Assembly: GCA_034769895.1 (NCBI GenBank)
Contig: CM068372.1
Span: 438,406,958 to 438,470,957 of the forward strand
Source of the DNA: Magicicada septendecula
Lineage: Eukaryota; Arthropoda; Insecta; Hemiptera; Cicadidae
Direction: 5' to 3'
DNA: 64,000 bases
Positions 10,409 through 21,544 of the stretch are shown here, one piece after another; the first letter of the stretch is position 1, and every line of letters starts with the position of its first letter. A model generated the notes under the pieces. The model saw nothing but the letters and a program-made list of their open reading frames with translations. It was not told where the DNA came from and made no database searches. Position numbers and translations under genes: made by a program.

Positions 10409-11923
10409 TTAAAAATTGCCCTAATATATTTTCAGACACAAAAAGTTTCATGCTAACTATGATGAACCCAAAAGCTCCTGTTTTGTATAGTTTACCAAAA
10501 ATACATAAACCTAATTGTCCCATGCGCCCAGTTGTTTCATATGTAACTGCACCTGCATATAAAGTCTGTAAAAAACTTAATGAATTATTGCCAAAATATA
10601 TTAACTTTAACCCAAAGTATGCTATTAAAAACACTTTACAATTAGTTAATAATAAAAAAAAAAAATGTACATTTACCACTGAATGCAAAATTAGTTTCAT
10701 TTGATGTTAAGAATTTATTTCCGTCTATACCTGTAGATGTTCTGTTGTCTATCTCTTCCTCACATATACAAAATACTTTAACCTTAAATAGTGATCAGAA
10801 AAAAGAATTATTCTCGGCCTTAGATATTTGCATAGGACAAAATTATTTTCAGTTTAATAATAAAATCTATAAACAATTTAATGGCTTACCTATGGGCTCT
10901 CCTTTATCACCTTTATTAAGTGAAATCTTTATGACATTTTTGGAAGAAAACATTTTTACATCTGATAACCCCAACATAAAATATGTTTTTCATTGGGCAA
11001 GGTATGTTGATGATATATTTTGTATCTGGACGGGAACAGATAGACAGCTCCATATGTTCTTAGATTATATTAATTCCTTTTATAGTAGCGTGCAATTTAC
11101 ACTTGAAACAGAAAATATGAAAAGTTTAAATTTTTTGGATCTTACCATTACTAGATCACAAAATAATCTTAGTTTTCAGATATATAGAAAACCTACTTTT
11201 ACAGATACCGTTATACATAAACAATCACTAACATCATGGCACATAAAATTAAGCAGTTTTCATGCAATGGTTAATCGTCTCCTTATAGTTCCTTTATCCA
11301 AAGAAAATTTCAATAAAGAGGTAGATATTATAAAAGCCATAGCACAAAATAACGGTTATGATGAAAGAATAATTAATTCTTTAATTTTAAAAAAACAGAA
11401 GAAAATTACTTTAAAAGAATTTTATTCCATAGAGCCAGATCAGGGTAACAAAAAATTTCACTTAACAAATTACATTCCGTGTATAACAGATAAGATTAAT
11501 AATAGGTTAAAAAACCATGGTCTTAACATGGTATCAGTAAACAAACGTAATCTTTTTTCACTACTAGTCAATAGTAAAGAAAAATCTAATACACTGGAGA
11601 AAAATGGAGTTTATGAAATACACTGTGCAGAATTCGATGCTATTTATATCGGACAATGTGGCCGTGCTCTGAAACATCGCATTTCTGAACATAAGAAGGC
11701 GATTTTAACCAATACGTCTAATACAGGTTTTGCAGATCATTGCTTACAACACAATCACTTTATAGACACAAAAAACATAACACTACTCCACAACATACAA
11801 AAAGGTAGAAAAATGGATTTGTTAGAAATTTTAGAAATTAAAAAAGCAATAAAAAATAACAAAAATTTAACCAATGAACAGACTGAATTTTGTGTATCCC
11901 CTTTATTAAAATCTGTTATTTAG
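10385..11923 (+). pseudogene. Penelope-like RT/GIY-YIG endonuclease, right arm (one frameshift)
   Basis: Same protein as the left arm, reading rightward. The first frame (10385-10704) carries RT fingers with LPKIHKPNCPMRPVVS. The A-run near 10655-10668 shifts the frame. The rest is open from about 10669 to the stop at 11923: GLPMGSPLSPLLSEIF, catalytic YVDD at 11003-11014, LNFLDLTITR, then a GIY-YIG domain from about 11606 with GVYEIHC, YIGQCGRAL and the EH residues. The end is LLEILEIKK and a short tail. The left-arm nonsense codon is absent here (CAG at 11177-11179). The 5' end is truncated, so the full N-terminus cannot be described. Confidence 0.87.
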
Positions 11924-12178
11924 TTTAGTTTATTTTATATTATTTTGAATGTTCATCATTATTTTAAATTTTGCATTCAGTTTATATTTAGTTCAGTTAA
12001 GTTTATATTTTGCATTCATGATTGTATTTAGTTTTTAAAGACACCAGACCTTCCCTTGTCTCATGCACACACTCCCCACCCCTCACCATCACAACACAGA
12101 TGTTCCAGATACGCCCTAAACAGATGTTTACCACCTACACTACTCTAACATCCTGTGTTCAGTAATTTCATTCACTCG

Positions 12179-12220
12179 CTCTTTGACAATGGCTTAAGTT
12201 AGTCGAAACAGCTGTCAGAG
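12179..12220 (+). other. Hammerhead-ribozyme-like motif, right arm (core altered)
   Basis: About 256 bp downstream of the RT/endonuclease stop. The order is CTCT (12179-12182), TTGACAA, GGCT, TAAGTT, AGTC, GAAAC, AGCTGTC, AGAG (12217-12220). Outer CTCT/AGAG and inner GGCT/AGTC pairings reproduce the type I hammerhead layout with a very short helix III. Conserved C3 and G8 appear changed (TTGACAA against CTGANGA), so I call it ribozyme-like, not active. Confidence 0.42.
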
Positions 12221-12327
12221 TTAACTAAAAAATTTGTGAAACTTACCAAGTGTTTTTATATATTTTACAAAACCTTTGTATTAATATGTTTCACCAAGTG
12301 CCCAACGAGTCATCAATTAATATCGTG

Positions 12328-12339
12328 AAATCATTAATC
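12328..12339. repeat. Right target-site duplication of the Penelope-like dimer
   Basis: Exact copy of AAATCATTAATC at 8484-8495. It lies 49 bp beyond the end of the inverted match, implying that the right copy keeps 49 bp more 3' sequence than the left. Confidence 0.6.
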
Positions 12340-13970
12340 AACTAAAGAACGCTAATAGCGGATTTTATTTATTTAAATTAAATAAAAAATAACCCGATTT
12401 CCATAAGGAAAGGGACTTTGAAAAATTACATAAACAATAATCAATGAAAGTTTTTGCTAATGACAATTTTAACTTTCTAGATTAAAATTAATTGTAATAG
12501 TTTAGGAAGAGACATTGAATAATCAATGAGGGAACAATGAACCCTAACATTTAATAATTTTAAGTTATTATTGTATTTAATGGTAGAACATTAACTCAAT
12601 ATCACACATGAGTGAACCCTAGTAGTAATTTAATCTGAATTACCTGTTTTTGTTTATATCCAATTTTGGAGATCATTCAGAAAAATATCACTGAATTTAA
12701 TTCATAACAATGTTGTACAAAATAAGTAATGCCTTCAAGGAAGCATCAATTAATTAATCTCAAATAAGCAAGGTTACAATGAACCATAGTTAACCTCAAT
12801 TGTAAGCAATGAACAATCATTCATATTTTGTATTATGTTAAAGCACAAACTAATATTTTTATGCTCCGCCTACTCATTATTACAGTAGTGCATTTTTTTG
12901 TTGAAATGTATCTTGCAGACTCAAAGAACCTGCTAGTTTTATAAAGCATAATAACGAAATTATTTACAATTAGACATAGTCGATTTTCAGACGCAGTCTG
13001 ACCACCCTGAGAGTTGAATAATTTTAAGAGTCCATACTCTAATTTAATTGTTTTAAAAGGAAAATAAATAACATAATTGTAATAACAATCTTTCAAATTG
13101 AGTTAAATAAATAACTATTATTTCACGAATAAATTAAAGTGTTGACCATTATTTTAAAAAGAACAGACTTACAGCTTAGGATCGACAACGACGGTTGGTA
13201 CCAGAAGCCAGAGCGAGAATTTGAATCTAATGATCCTCGCCAGCGATATTCTCGCATATTATTAGCATACTACAACTGCTAGTAAGTATTGTATAAATGT
13301 TGTGTTTATGTTAATGACAGTGACAGAAAAGTCAACGCAAATTATTCACATACGAACTCAAGACATTGAACTAAATTATAAAAAACCTAAATAAATTTAA
13401 TAACCAACTTCAAGAGTAAGTGAACAGATTTATTTATATTGGATTCAATAAAAAACAAATTGAGTTGGATTGAAAAAATCACTAAACCATAACTTAATAA
13501 TAACAATAATACAGATAACAAGTTTTAACTATACGACGATCTCGTCTACTTACAACGTATATCATGGAAATTTCTACCTCTTTGTCATATATAAACAAAA
13601 TCGGTTAAGTAAATGGTAATATGTAATTGAACAAGGATTGCGACTGAATAGAAAACGACGTAGAAGCGCAACGACATAAAACAGTAGTGACCGCATTTAC
13701 TACCAAGGAAACGTTCCTGCTGCAACTCCGAGCACTGCCTTTAATTGTAGTTAATGGAAACTTCTGCCGGATCTGCACTGCCCTTGTGATTACTTGTCTG
13801 CACTTGTGTCGTTACTTCTACTGACAACTATACTCGTTCTCCGGTTAAAAAAAAAATAAATAAAATAAAATAAAGAAAGAAAGGAGAATTTATTCCGGTG
13901 ATCTGAAACAAACAATACTCGCCTCTTCTCTATTAAGCAGCTTTTAAGATCACCGAGATTCCCGTATTAG
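12340..13970. other. AT-rich stretch, nothing recognised
   Basis: No open frame with a recognisable domain, no RNA gene and no repeat family were identified. Confidence 0.55.
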
Positions 13971-13974
13971 CGAT

Positions 13975-15094
13975 ATTATTATTATTAGCGGGGGTCCTAC
14001 AGTCTATGCCGCATCCCGCATTTCGATCGCCATTTCTCCCTATTTTTCCAGTCATCGTCTTCAATATATCGGTCTATCATGCTTTTCCTAATTCCTGTTC
14101 TCCACTGTGTTGTCAGTCTTCCTTTTCTTCTCCTGTTTTACGGTGTGAAAGTCAATGCTTTCTTTGGCATCGCCTCTCCTCCATCCTCATTACGTGACCA
14201 TACCATAGCAACTGTCTGGATTCTATTATTTCTGGTGTTGTAAATATGCGCCATGTTTCCCTTCTTATATCTTCCTTTCTAACATGTTGCATTCTAGAAA
14301 TATTACACGCTCTTCTTAAGAAGTCCATTTCCACAGTTTCTATAATTTTTTTCTCTTTATCTGAAAGTTGCCAGGATTCGCAGCTGTAAGTTAAAATGGG
14401 CTCCACAATAGTTGTGTAGATTGTCAGTTTAGTTTGAAGTTTCATTTTGTTCGACCAAAGTAACGAGTTTACCAAACGAATAGCCTTTTTTCCCTGTTGT
14501 ATCATATTTTTGAAATAATGGAACAACATCATTCTTTGTTGTTCATCTTCTGAAATAATGCTTCCCAAATAAATGAATTCGCTACACTTTCCAATTCTGT
14601 GGATTTGCAGATCTGGGTCTTCGTCTTGCATATCTCCTATTTTCAGATATTCTGTTTTAGTAGTGTTTATGTTTAGACCTCATTTCGCGTACTCCTCTTT
14701 CAATTTTATAAACATATAGTCTATGTCGTCCTCGTCACCCGCTATAATTACCTGATCGTCGGCAAATAGAAGAGTTGTTAAGCACTGCTCATCCATTTGA
14801 ATTCCCATTCCTGATGTTTTCCTTCTCCAGTTACTGATGGCTTCTTGGATATATATTTTAAACAGGGTAGGTGACAAGCTGAACTCTTGCTTAAGCCCTT
14901 TTGTGGTAGGAAACAATTCTGACAGAACATTTCCCACTCTCACCAATCTCTTTGATTCCCTTATATATGTTCCAGACAGTGCGAACATAAATTTTGCTCA
15001 GGCCAAACTTTTTTGATGTTTCAAAAAGTCTTTTTAAGGGTACTGTGTCGTAAGCATTCTCTAAATCGACAAATAGGAGGTGCGTAGACAGATT
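13975..15094 (-). pseudogene. 5'-truncated non-LTR retrotransposon (LINE) reverse transcriptase
   Basis: Reading leftward. About 15091-14950 encodes LSTHLLFVDLENAYDTVPL and YVRTVWNIYKGI (RT core). A 1-nt frameshift follows. Then SLSPTLFKIYIQEAI and the catalytic FADD (LLFADDQVIIAG) are in the frame ending 14680. A TGA at 14679-14677 replaces the expected Trp. The same frame continues from about 14676 to 14152 with EFIYLGSIIS, SNKMKLQTKLTIYTTIVEPIL and WYGHVMRMEERR. Further homologous sequence (GRLTTQWRTGIRKSM, CGMRHRL) runs to about 13,998. The 3' tail is a short (AAT)n at about 13,975-13,990. The endonuclease domain and RT N-terminus are missing. The clade is uncertain. Confidence 0.85.
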
Positions 15095-15164
15095 GCGAGA
15101 CTTTTGTTTTTATAGTATTTGATTACTGATAGACTTTATATAGAAATTTTAATGTACGATAAAA

Positions 15165-15345
15165 CGCCCGACAACAGAAGGTAAAGGATTAGGGGAAGAC
15201 CAAGGCTGCAGTAGATAAACCAAATTATGGATGACGTAAATTGTGAAACTTATGATGAAATGAAGAGGAAAGCACAAGATCGATAACAAAGGAAGACTGC
15301 TGCAAACCAGTCTTAGGATTGAAGACATAAGAAGAAGAAAGGGAA
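15165..15345 (+). pseudogene. LINE C-terminal fragment with stop codons
   Basis: In one frame: RGRPRLQ-stop-INQIMDD, NCETYDEMKRKAQDR-stop, AANQS-stop-D, then a lysine-rich AAG-repeat tail. This GRPRL ... YDEMKRKAQDR ... AANQS pattern is the extreme C-terminus and 3' tail of insect non-LTR elements. Several stops show decay. Confidence 0.6.
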
Positions 15346-15927
15346 AAGAGACGTTGAAGAACTAGTAGGCAAATGACGAGAGAAGTAAGGTTGGAATAGA
15401 TGATGACAACGATGAAAAAATAATAAAGAAAGAGAACGTTCGAAAAAGAAACAGCCAAGCGAAAGAATGATTCGTAAAGAAAAAGGACGAGTGATAATGA
15501 TAAGAAGTAAGGGTGTGAGGTTTCAACTACAGGGAGGTTGTTGTTGACATCTCTTGTTTCGCTCCTCCCCCCCCCCCAAATCAATGTCAGCAGATTTTTT
15601 CTTTATTTTTATTTGTTTTCACTCGTGCAGTAATACAAAATATTCAGCGTTTCAAGATCAAAGGACACATTAAGAGGTGAACGATGCTCTATGTTTGTGT
15701 GTTCTTTATTCAAATACACAAAGCTGAGAATGATGGTGAGGACAGAAAAACATTTTTTAGAAAAACCATTCACGCTTACACTCGACAGAAGAGTGGAGTT
15801 TCGTATAAATTATGCAAAGTATCAAAAAATATTTTTGAGGAAAGTCTAATATGAAAGAAGCAAGGGAAGGTTAAACAAAAGTATGGAATATTTGGTTAAA
15901 CATAGCAGAATCGAAGAAAAATTACTC
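15346..15927. other. Unassigned sequence
   Basis: Nothing recognised apart from a short poly(C) run near 15,567-15,577. Confidence 0.5.
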
Positions 15928-15982
<55 letters not shown>

Positions 15983-16001
15983 CAGCAGTAGTAGTAGCAG
16001 C

Positions 16002-16030
<29 letters not shown>
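15928..16030. repeat. (GTA)n trinucleotide microsatellite
   Basis: About 100 bp of GTA/TAG repeats with interspersed GCA variants. Reading frames through it give poly-Val or poly-Leu and are not genes. Confidence 0.95.
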
Positions 16031-16035
<5 letters not shown>

Positions 16036-18022
16036 TTGCTTTGTGGCAGTAGTTTTTCGAGTAAAAACTTATGTTCACCGCACTATCAAGGTATGTGGGA
16101 TTTTCATCTGCCAATACCACAGAACCTTTCCTTCCACGCCAGAAATTCATCCTGGAATTCTGTTTTAGATAATAATTTACACTGATGTCAATCCTCCGGG
16201 GCCCTCGCCTGCTATACGCTCTTTTTCACGCAAGCGCTGTGCACCTATAATCCGCCACACCCCCTAAAAATAAAGTCTCTTCAACAACAGTCATTTCAGT
16301 CCTCACATTGACGCCTAGATTAAACGAACAATCACTTGTAAATTGTATGAGTTTACTAGTACTCTATACCTTCAATACTAATCTTGAGTTAGTCATAAAT
16401 ACTAAGCTTGCTGCTGACATTTGGGAAAGATAAATCTACATTAATATCAGAACTGAACAGATGAACAGAAAGCCATTTTAGGAAAACAAATTTAGAATAA
16501 TTAAGATAAGTAATTCATTTACTCGCATTTTCTCAATCACTCATTTCCATTTTTCTTCTTCTTTTTCTTACTGAGCAAAAGACCACACACACTCTAAGGG
16601 CGCCTCCTGCTGTCAGTTTATGTACCATGGCATTTACTAGCAAAATCGTAATACTAGCAGAATCCACATCTATATCTTTCTGATCCCTGTGGTGAAGATA
16701 TTTCCTTCACATATTTGCCACACGAATCCACTGGCTTTCGTAATGTAGTGTGAACCTTATGACATTGTCGGATGTGACATGTTCTCTCCACCGTATTCTC
16801 CAGAGTTTAACTTTCCTGTATCCATAGTTATTCGAGTGCTTTCCCCATTTTATACGGGTAAGTCGAATAGACTATATCCAGTTAAAAACTGTTAAAAATG
16901 ATCGGACTCTTCACGTTCGTCGTGAGTCCACTCAGCTAACTGCTTTATCAGTCTGGTGGTATACTCATGCCATGTAATCATTTTTTTCTAGCAGTGATCA
17001 TAGTATGAGCTCTTCGGCTTTGGTCTTCCTTTTGTAGATCTGAGTAACACTAGATGCAGCAGCAGTCTTACTGCATCCTCAGGGAGAGGAATATGTCGCG
17101 GCCATATTGTAAAGCCGCTGGGCGATTCAGCCCTCTGCGTCAGAACTCCGGGTTGACAACAATGTGGTAGAATTTGCAGTGTTCAAGTCTTATCAAAGAC
17201 TAGAGTCCGTTCCGTAGTTTTATCTCTAAGGGTTTCTTCTTATCGTACCACATCACACATAAACTGATAGTGATATAATTTATACTTGGAGTGAAAAATT
17301 GGTGGACCTTGGCTAAGGATAGGGAAGTCTGAGGCCCACGGTGGGCTGTGGATCTCCTGACGATGATATAATTTATATCACTATAATACTGAAGCTCGCG
17401 TCAAACCCAGTTTAATTAAAATGGCGAGAAAGTCGCGTCATACCCATGATAATTAAAGTCCAAAACGTGTTCATTTAGGTTACTCTTCAAGAAATGTAGC
17501 CTATATGTTGAGCGTGTGCATTCTATGAAATTACATCTTTTTTATTTTATCTGACCATAATAGCTAATGCAAACGTGAGAGTGTTAGTGTCATTCGGGTG
17601 GCCTATATAAGCAACAAGTCATCGCTATATACAAATAAGATTCATATTCTTATTTATTCCCTCATTGCATCCATGCCATTGTGCTTCGTACAATGGTCGT
17701 ATGTCAGTTATTATACAATCTTCACTATTTTTCTATTGTGATCATGGGATATGGCGGAGATCATGGTCTCTTTTGGGGTTGAAACACCCTTAAATTTCTA
17801 TTTTAGAATCCAAAATACCTTCTTCTTTTGCAGATCTGAACGCATGCAGAAGTTCATATAAAAACCGATGCATACAACTTAACATAAAGTTTCCCACATG
17901 CAATTTATTGGACTATTTTTTTTTTTTTTTTTTAACTATTGATGTTATGAGTGCTTATGCGTGATTCTTTGCTTTTCACACGATTCTTGAAACGTTGTCA
18001 TAGGGTTGTCATAGCAATTGTG
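16031..18022. other. Unassigned sequence
   Basis: No supported gene. A short segment near 17,306-17,362 (a GGACCTTGGCTAAGGATAGG patch and a GGGCTGTGGATCTCCTGA patch) resembles 3' ends of dispersed retroelements but is too short to assign. A T-run lies at about 17,918-17,934. Confidence 0.5.
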
Positions 18023-18023
18023 T

Positions 18024-18797
18024 AAGGTTTTTATTACACTGTGCAATCGACTGCATGCAACTGGTTGCAGAAAAAGTTGTGGAGCATTGGTTTAAATGAC
18101 GCCTACTACACTTACTGCAATCAATTGCAAGCCATACAACTGCTCGTGCAACTATTAGCTTCACGTGCTCTGTGTGGGGCACTGATTCAAATGTAGCCTA
18201 TTACACTATGCAACCGATTGCATACAACTCGCCTGCACGCTCATTCTGTGGACAACGATGGAATTCATCACATGGGACCGAATTTGAAATAACGTATTGA
18301 ATTTTTTGCAAACCGCCAACATCTCGTAAACGAAAAGATGGATTTTATTGAAACAAAAGCCAAAATAAAATTGAAATTTTTCCTAAATTTCTCTTGGTGA
18401 CACTATATGGCTATTTCTTATGGAACAAAAGTTTGCCGCATGATGAAAATTTCAGTACAACGAAATTAGCAAATAAATTTCATGATATGGGGCCGTTTTA
18501 AGGTTCTGTTCTTGAAAATTATTTAAGTTATCGGTTCAAATTTATATCTGAAGGCATCCTTACACTTTAAGGTACACAGTGGTGGACAAAGTTATTTCAC
18601 TTAATCAGTAGTTTCTGTGGTTACCCCGGACAACAAAACAAACAAACGTTACCTCTTTATAATAGTAATATAGACGACAGGCTTACTCTGCACCTGATTG
18701 CAGAGCAGTTGCAGACTGTTTTCACAACCCTGCAACTAGTTTCATGTAGCCTTGAAGTCAGTTGCATGCAATCAGTTGCGTAGTGTAAAGGCCTTAA
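18024..18797. mobile_element. Candidate non-autonomous DNA transposon with degenerate terminal repeats
   Basis: The left end at about 18,026-18,066 (TTACACTGTGCAATCGACTG, then CATGCAACTGG) matches the reverse complement of about 18,757-18,795 (TTTACACTACGCAACTGATT, then GCATGCAACTG). Further direct copies of the ACACT..TGCAA..ATTGCA..CAACT module occur near 18,105 and 18,205, and inverted ones near 18,690-18,730, as subterminal repeats do. TAA occurs next to both ends, which would fit a PIF/Harbinger-like TWA target. There is no transposase. Assignment is tentative. Confidence 0.4.
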
Positions 18798-18869
18798 ACT
18801 ACGACTAATCTGTTTTTCCTACAGCAAGCTCACAGCGATTTAAAAAAAATGTCGTGTTGAATTCTATCT

Positions 18870-19150
18870 TCGTGGGAGTCTTCTACAGCTACCCAACCGT
18901 CTCTCGTATTATACTCACCGGAGGACACCGTTGTACCATTCACCACGTGGCAAGTCTGTCAATCTCATCATGTGTCCTCATTCCACAGTTTAACCATTTA
19001 TTGGGTCAACGGTCATCAGGCATCCGATCCACAATCTCATGTCATACAAGGTGTTTTCTACTTATGATGTCTACAATTGTTCTTTCAACTTTAAGTTGCA
19101 TTCCGATATCCCTAATATCTCCATTTCTAATGTAATGGAACCTGAACACT
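18870..19150 (-). pseudogene. LINE C-terminal fragment
   Basis: Minus frame: MQLKVERTIVDIISRKHLV-stop-HEIVDRMPDDR-stop-PNK. Both stops are TGA where this family normally has Trp (W-GHV and RW-PKK contexts). The pattern is the zinc-knuckle-proximal C-terminus of insect non-LTR elements. Only part is aligned by eye, so the boundaries are approximate. Confidence 0.5.
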
Positions 19151-19237
19151 CCACAAGACATTTTCCACAATTCCGTTCCCAATATTTTGATCTATCTTTC
19201 ATTTTTCTGTCAAAGTTTGGAATCATAGGTGACTACT

Positions 19238-19355
19238 TTTTAAGATGGAAAATAATTTTTGGTGTGAGAGCAAGAGGATTTTTTGGATCATTATCACTTT
19301 AAGATGGAAAATAATTTTTGGTGTAGAAGGAAGAGGATTTTTTTATCATTTTCCC
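19238..19355. repeat. Tandem duplication, about 2 x 59 bp
   Basis: AAGATGGAAAATAATTTTTG begins at 19242 and again at 19301. It is followed in both copies by GTGT, then AGAGGATTTTTT and an ATCATT stretch, with several differences in the second copy. Confidence 0.8.
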
Positions 19356-19873
19356 ACTCTAAACCACGGGATACAACCTAACCTGTCACAATTTTCCATT
19401 GTTTATTTTTCAGTCGACATTTTCATCACTTCTGTCGACGTCTGATAATTTTATCTCAAGATAAGTGAACGTAAGCTTTCGCGATCGGTATTTACACCGT
19501 CACAATTTTCAGGACTGTTAGGCCGCCTTCCAGATTGACTATACGCACTTCCAGACGCTACTAATGACGGACGTCTTCAGTGGAGAGGGGACACAGACAT
19601 CCGTTGTTTGTGTTTAAAGTAAACCATCGCTTAACAGCCCGGAAAATGTTTGTCAGTGTTACTCAGAGAAAGCACTGTTTCTTTTTCTAATGTGCGAATC
19701 TACTGTTGTACTGGATGCTTCACCTCCAACAACCAGCTGTCCGATTTTTTCAAAACAGAAACCACTTGTTCGGTTTTTTCAAAATAACCAGCTTTCCTAA
19801 ATTTGTGTCAAATGAAGCACTCTTTTCAAGGTCTCCTGTAATATTCATAGAGTTTTCGGATCATGCAACTGGC

Positions 19874-20251
19874 GTCGTTTCCGCCCAGTGCTACCATTAC
19901 CTGACCATCCGCGAACGTAAGCGTGTAGAGATGGTAGTCGTTTCCGCCCAGTGCTACCATTACCTGACCATCCGCGAACGTAAGCGTGTAGAGATGGTAG
20001 TCGTTTCCGCCCAGTGCTATCATTACCTGACCATCCGCGAACGTAAGCGTGTAGAGATGGTAGTCGTTTCCGCCCAGTGCTACCATTACCTGACCATCCG
20101 CGAACGTAAGCGTGTAGAGATGGTAGTCGTTTCCGCCCAGTGCTACCATTACCTGACCATCCGCGAACGTAAGCGTGTAGAGATGGTAGTCGTTTCCGCC
20201 CAGTGCTACCATTACCTGACCATCCGCGAACGTAAGCGTGTAGAGATGGTA
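19874..20251. repeat. 63-bp minisatellite, 6 copies
   Basis: Units start at 19874, 19937, 20000, 20063, 20126 and 20189 and are near-identical (a single T/C change, CTATCATT, was noticed in unit 3). The period is 21 codons and no frame is stopped within it, so several frames stay open on both strands; these are not genes. Each unit holds CTACCAT and, 28 bp later, ATGGTAG, a 7-bp inverted pair able to form a hairpin. Confidence 0.97.
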
Positions 20252-21544
20252 GTCGTTTATTAAAAACCCTCGTCTTTACATAACATTCGGAAAATACATC
20301 TACGTATGTATTGTATATAGTAAACAATAATAATTAATTGTATGTATATACATAAATATGTTGTTAGGAGGTGATCACAATAATATTTATCCCCTACTCT
20401 GTTTGTTGACCCCAGAAATAAAATTTTGCATATGCCCACGATAGTCGTTAAATTCCGGTCTGTGCTACCTGTTGTCTTCAAACATGTCTGTGCACTTTAA
20501 TAAAAAGCTTCAATCGTTTTATTTAACTACTTATATTATACATCAAAGTTGTCCGATTCTATCAGTTCCACCATAAATCAAAGTCTAGCGTTAAATTTAA
20601 AATTTATAATGTTTTTATGGATTTATTTGCCAGAGATAACAATAATTCACTTGAACAATAAAATTTATAACTGTTCATTTGGGCGTGTCCCAGTGCTGCG
20701 CTTTGCGGTAGAGTTGGATTTATGGCGCTAACTGACGCCCCTGACACACATTGTTGGACAATTCGCATTATTGGTTCCGCTCAACATCAACTGCCTCCAG
20801 TTACTAACTGCATTTAACTGTCGCCTAGTTCATCTCAGTTTTTGTTATGTGTATTTTTCTGTGACAAGAACGGAAGTACTACTGCTCTTTCCTGTGGTGT
20901 TGCCGTTGCCTTAATCACTGAAGATTAGATTTTAGGCTTTCCGCTTGACAAGAAACCGGTAAATTGCCTTACTAACTGGATATAACTGTCGTGTTAAAAA
21001 GCTTTTTACATCTGCGAAAAAGATTAAATAACAATATAACCTGTAACTTTACAAATTTACTTGCCAACAATTTTTTGTAAGTCGTGGCTTTTACAAATAG
21101 ATACAAAGGAGAGCGTCTTGAGTAGGCAATCGAATTTTTCAATTTTGCATAAGATTTACGACTTTTTTTAGTTACAGTTCCAGACATAGAAATACCAATT
21201 AATTGCTAACTTTATGGAAAAAAGTTACACATTAACTTTGCTATTAAGTTGTCAGTGTGTGTGCAGGTTTGGATTGATCCTAGTAAAACTGAATGTTTTT
21301 AGTTGTTTTTCTAATGTTTTATTCCGCATTACTTTCCGTCTCTTAAACTCTTTTTAATATTGACCAGTATTTAGTACAACGGTATGTTTTTTTTAATGAT
21401 ACCAGTCTTTGTGCCACAAAAAGAATTTTGTTTCTGTGTAAAACAAAACGTTTGTTTGCCAAATGTGTATTGGACGGTATGCAAACTTTCAACGAAAGCG
21501 GTTGGAAAATAAAATGCCTATATAGGCTACATGGTGTGTGTAAA
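20252..21544. other. Unassigned sequence
   Basis: No recognisable coding, RNA or repeat feature. Confidence 0.5.

Larger units (their letters stand above)
8496..12327. mobile_element. Penelope-like element, head-to-head inverted dimer
   Basis: Two arms, 8496-10366 and 10409-12278, are reverse complements differing at only a handful of positions by eye. They are separated by 42 bp. Each arm carries reverse transcriptase plus a GIY-YIG endonuclease reading outward from the centre, so both copies are 5'-truncated at the middle and have their 3' ends outside. The right side extends 49 bp beyond the inverted part (12279-12327) before the second copy of the 12-bp target duplication. Penelope-like elements often form inverted or tandem partial copies. 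The flanks outside the duplication differ, which argues against a simple foldback sequencing artefact. Confidence 0.85.

Noticed and set aside
10102..10704. Plus-strand open frame of 200 codons and its minus-strand twin across the Penelope centre
   Set aside because: It spans the palindrome centre, so half is the antisense of the left arm. Only its right part (from about 10,385) is real RT sequence, which is annotated with the right arm.
12179..12220. Functional hammerhead ribozyme
   Set aside because: The layout fits, but two conserved core positions appear changed, so only a ribozyme-like motif is claimed.
15883..16185. 100-codon frame rich in Val
   Set aside because: Translation of the (GTA)n microsatellite.
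19706..20327. Open frames of 128-185 codons on both strands
   Set aside because: They are produced by the 63-bp minisatellite, whose length is a multiple of three.
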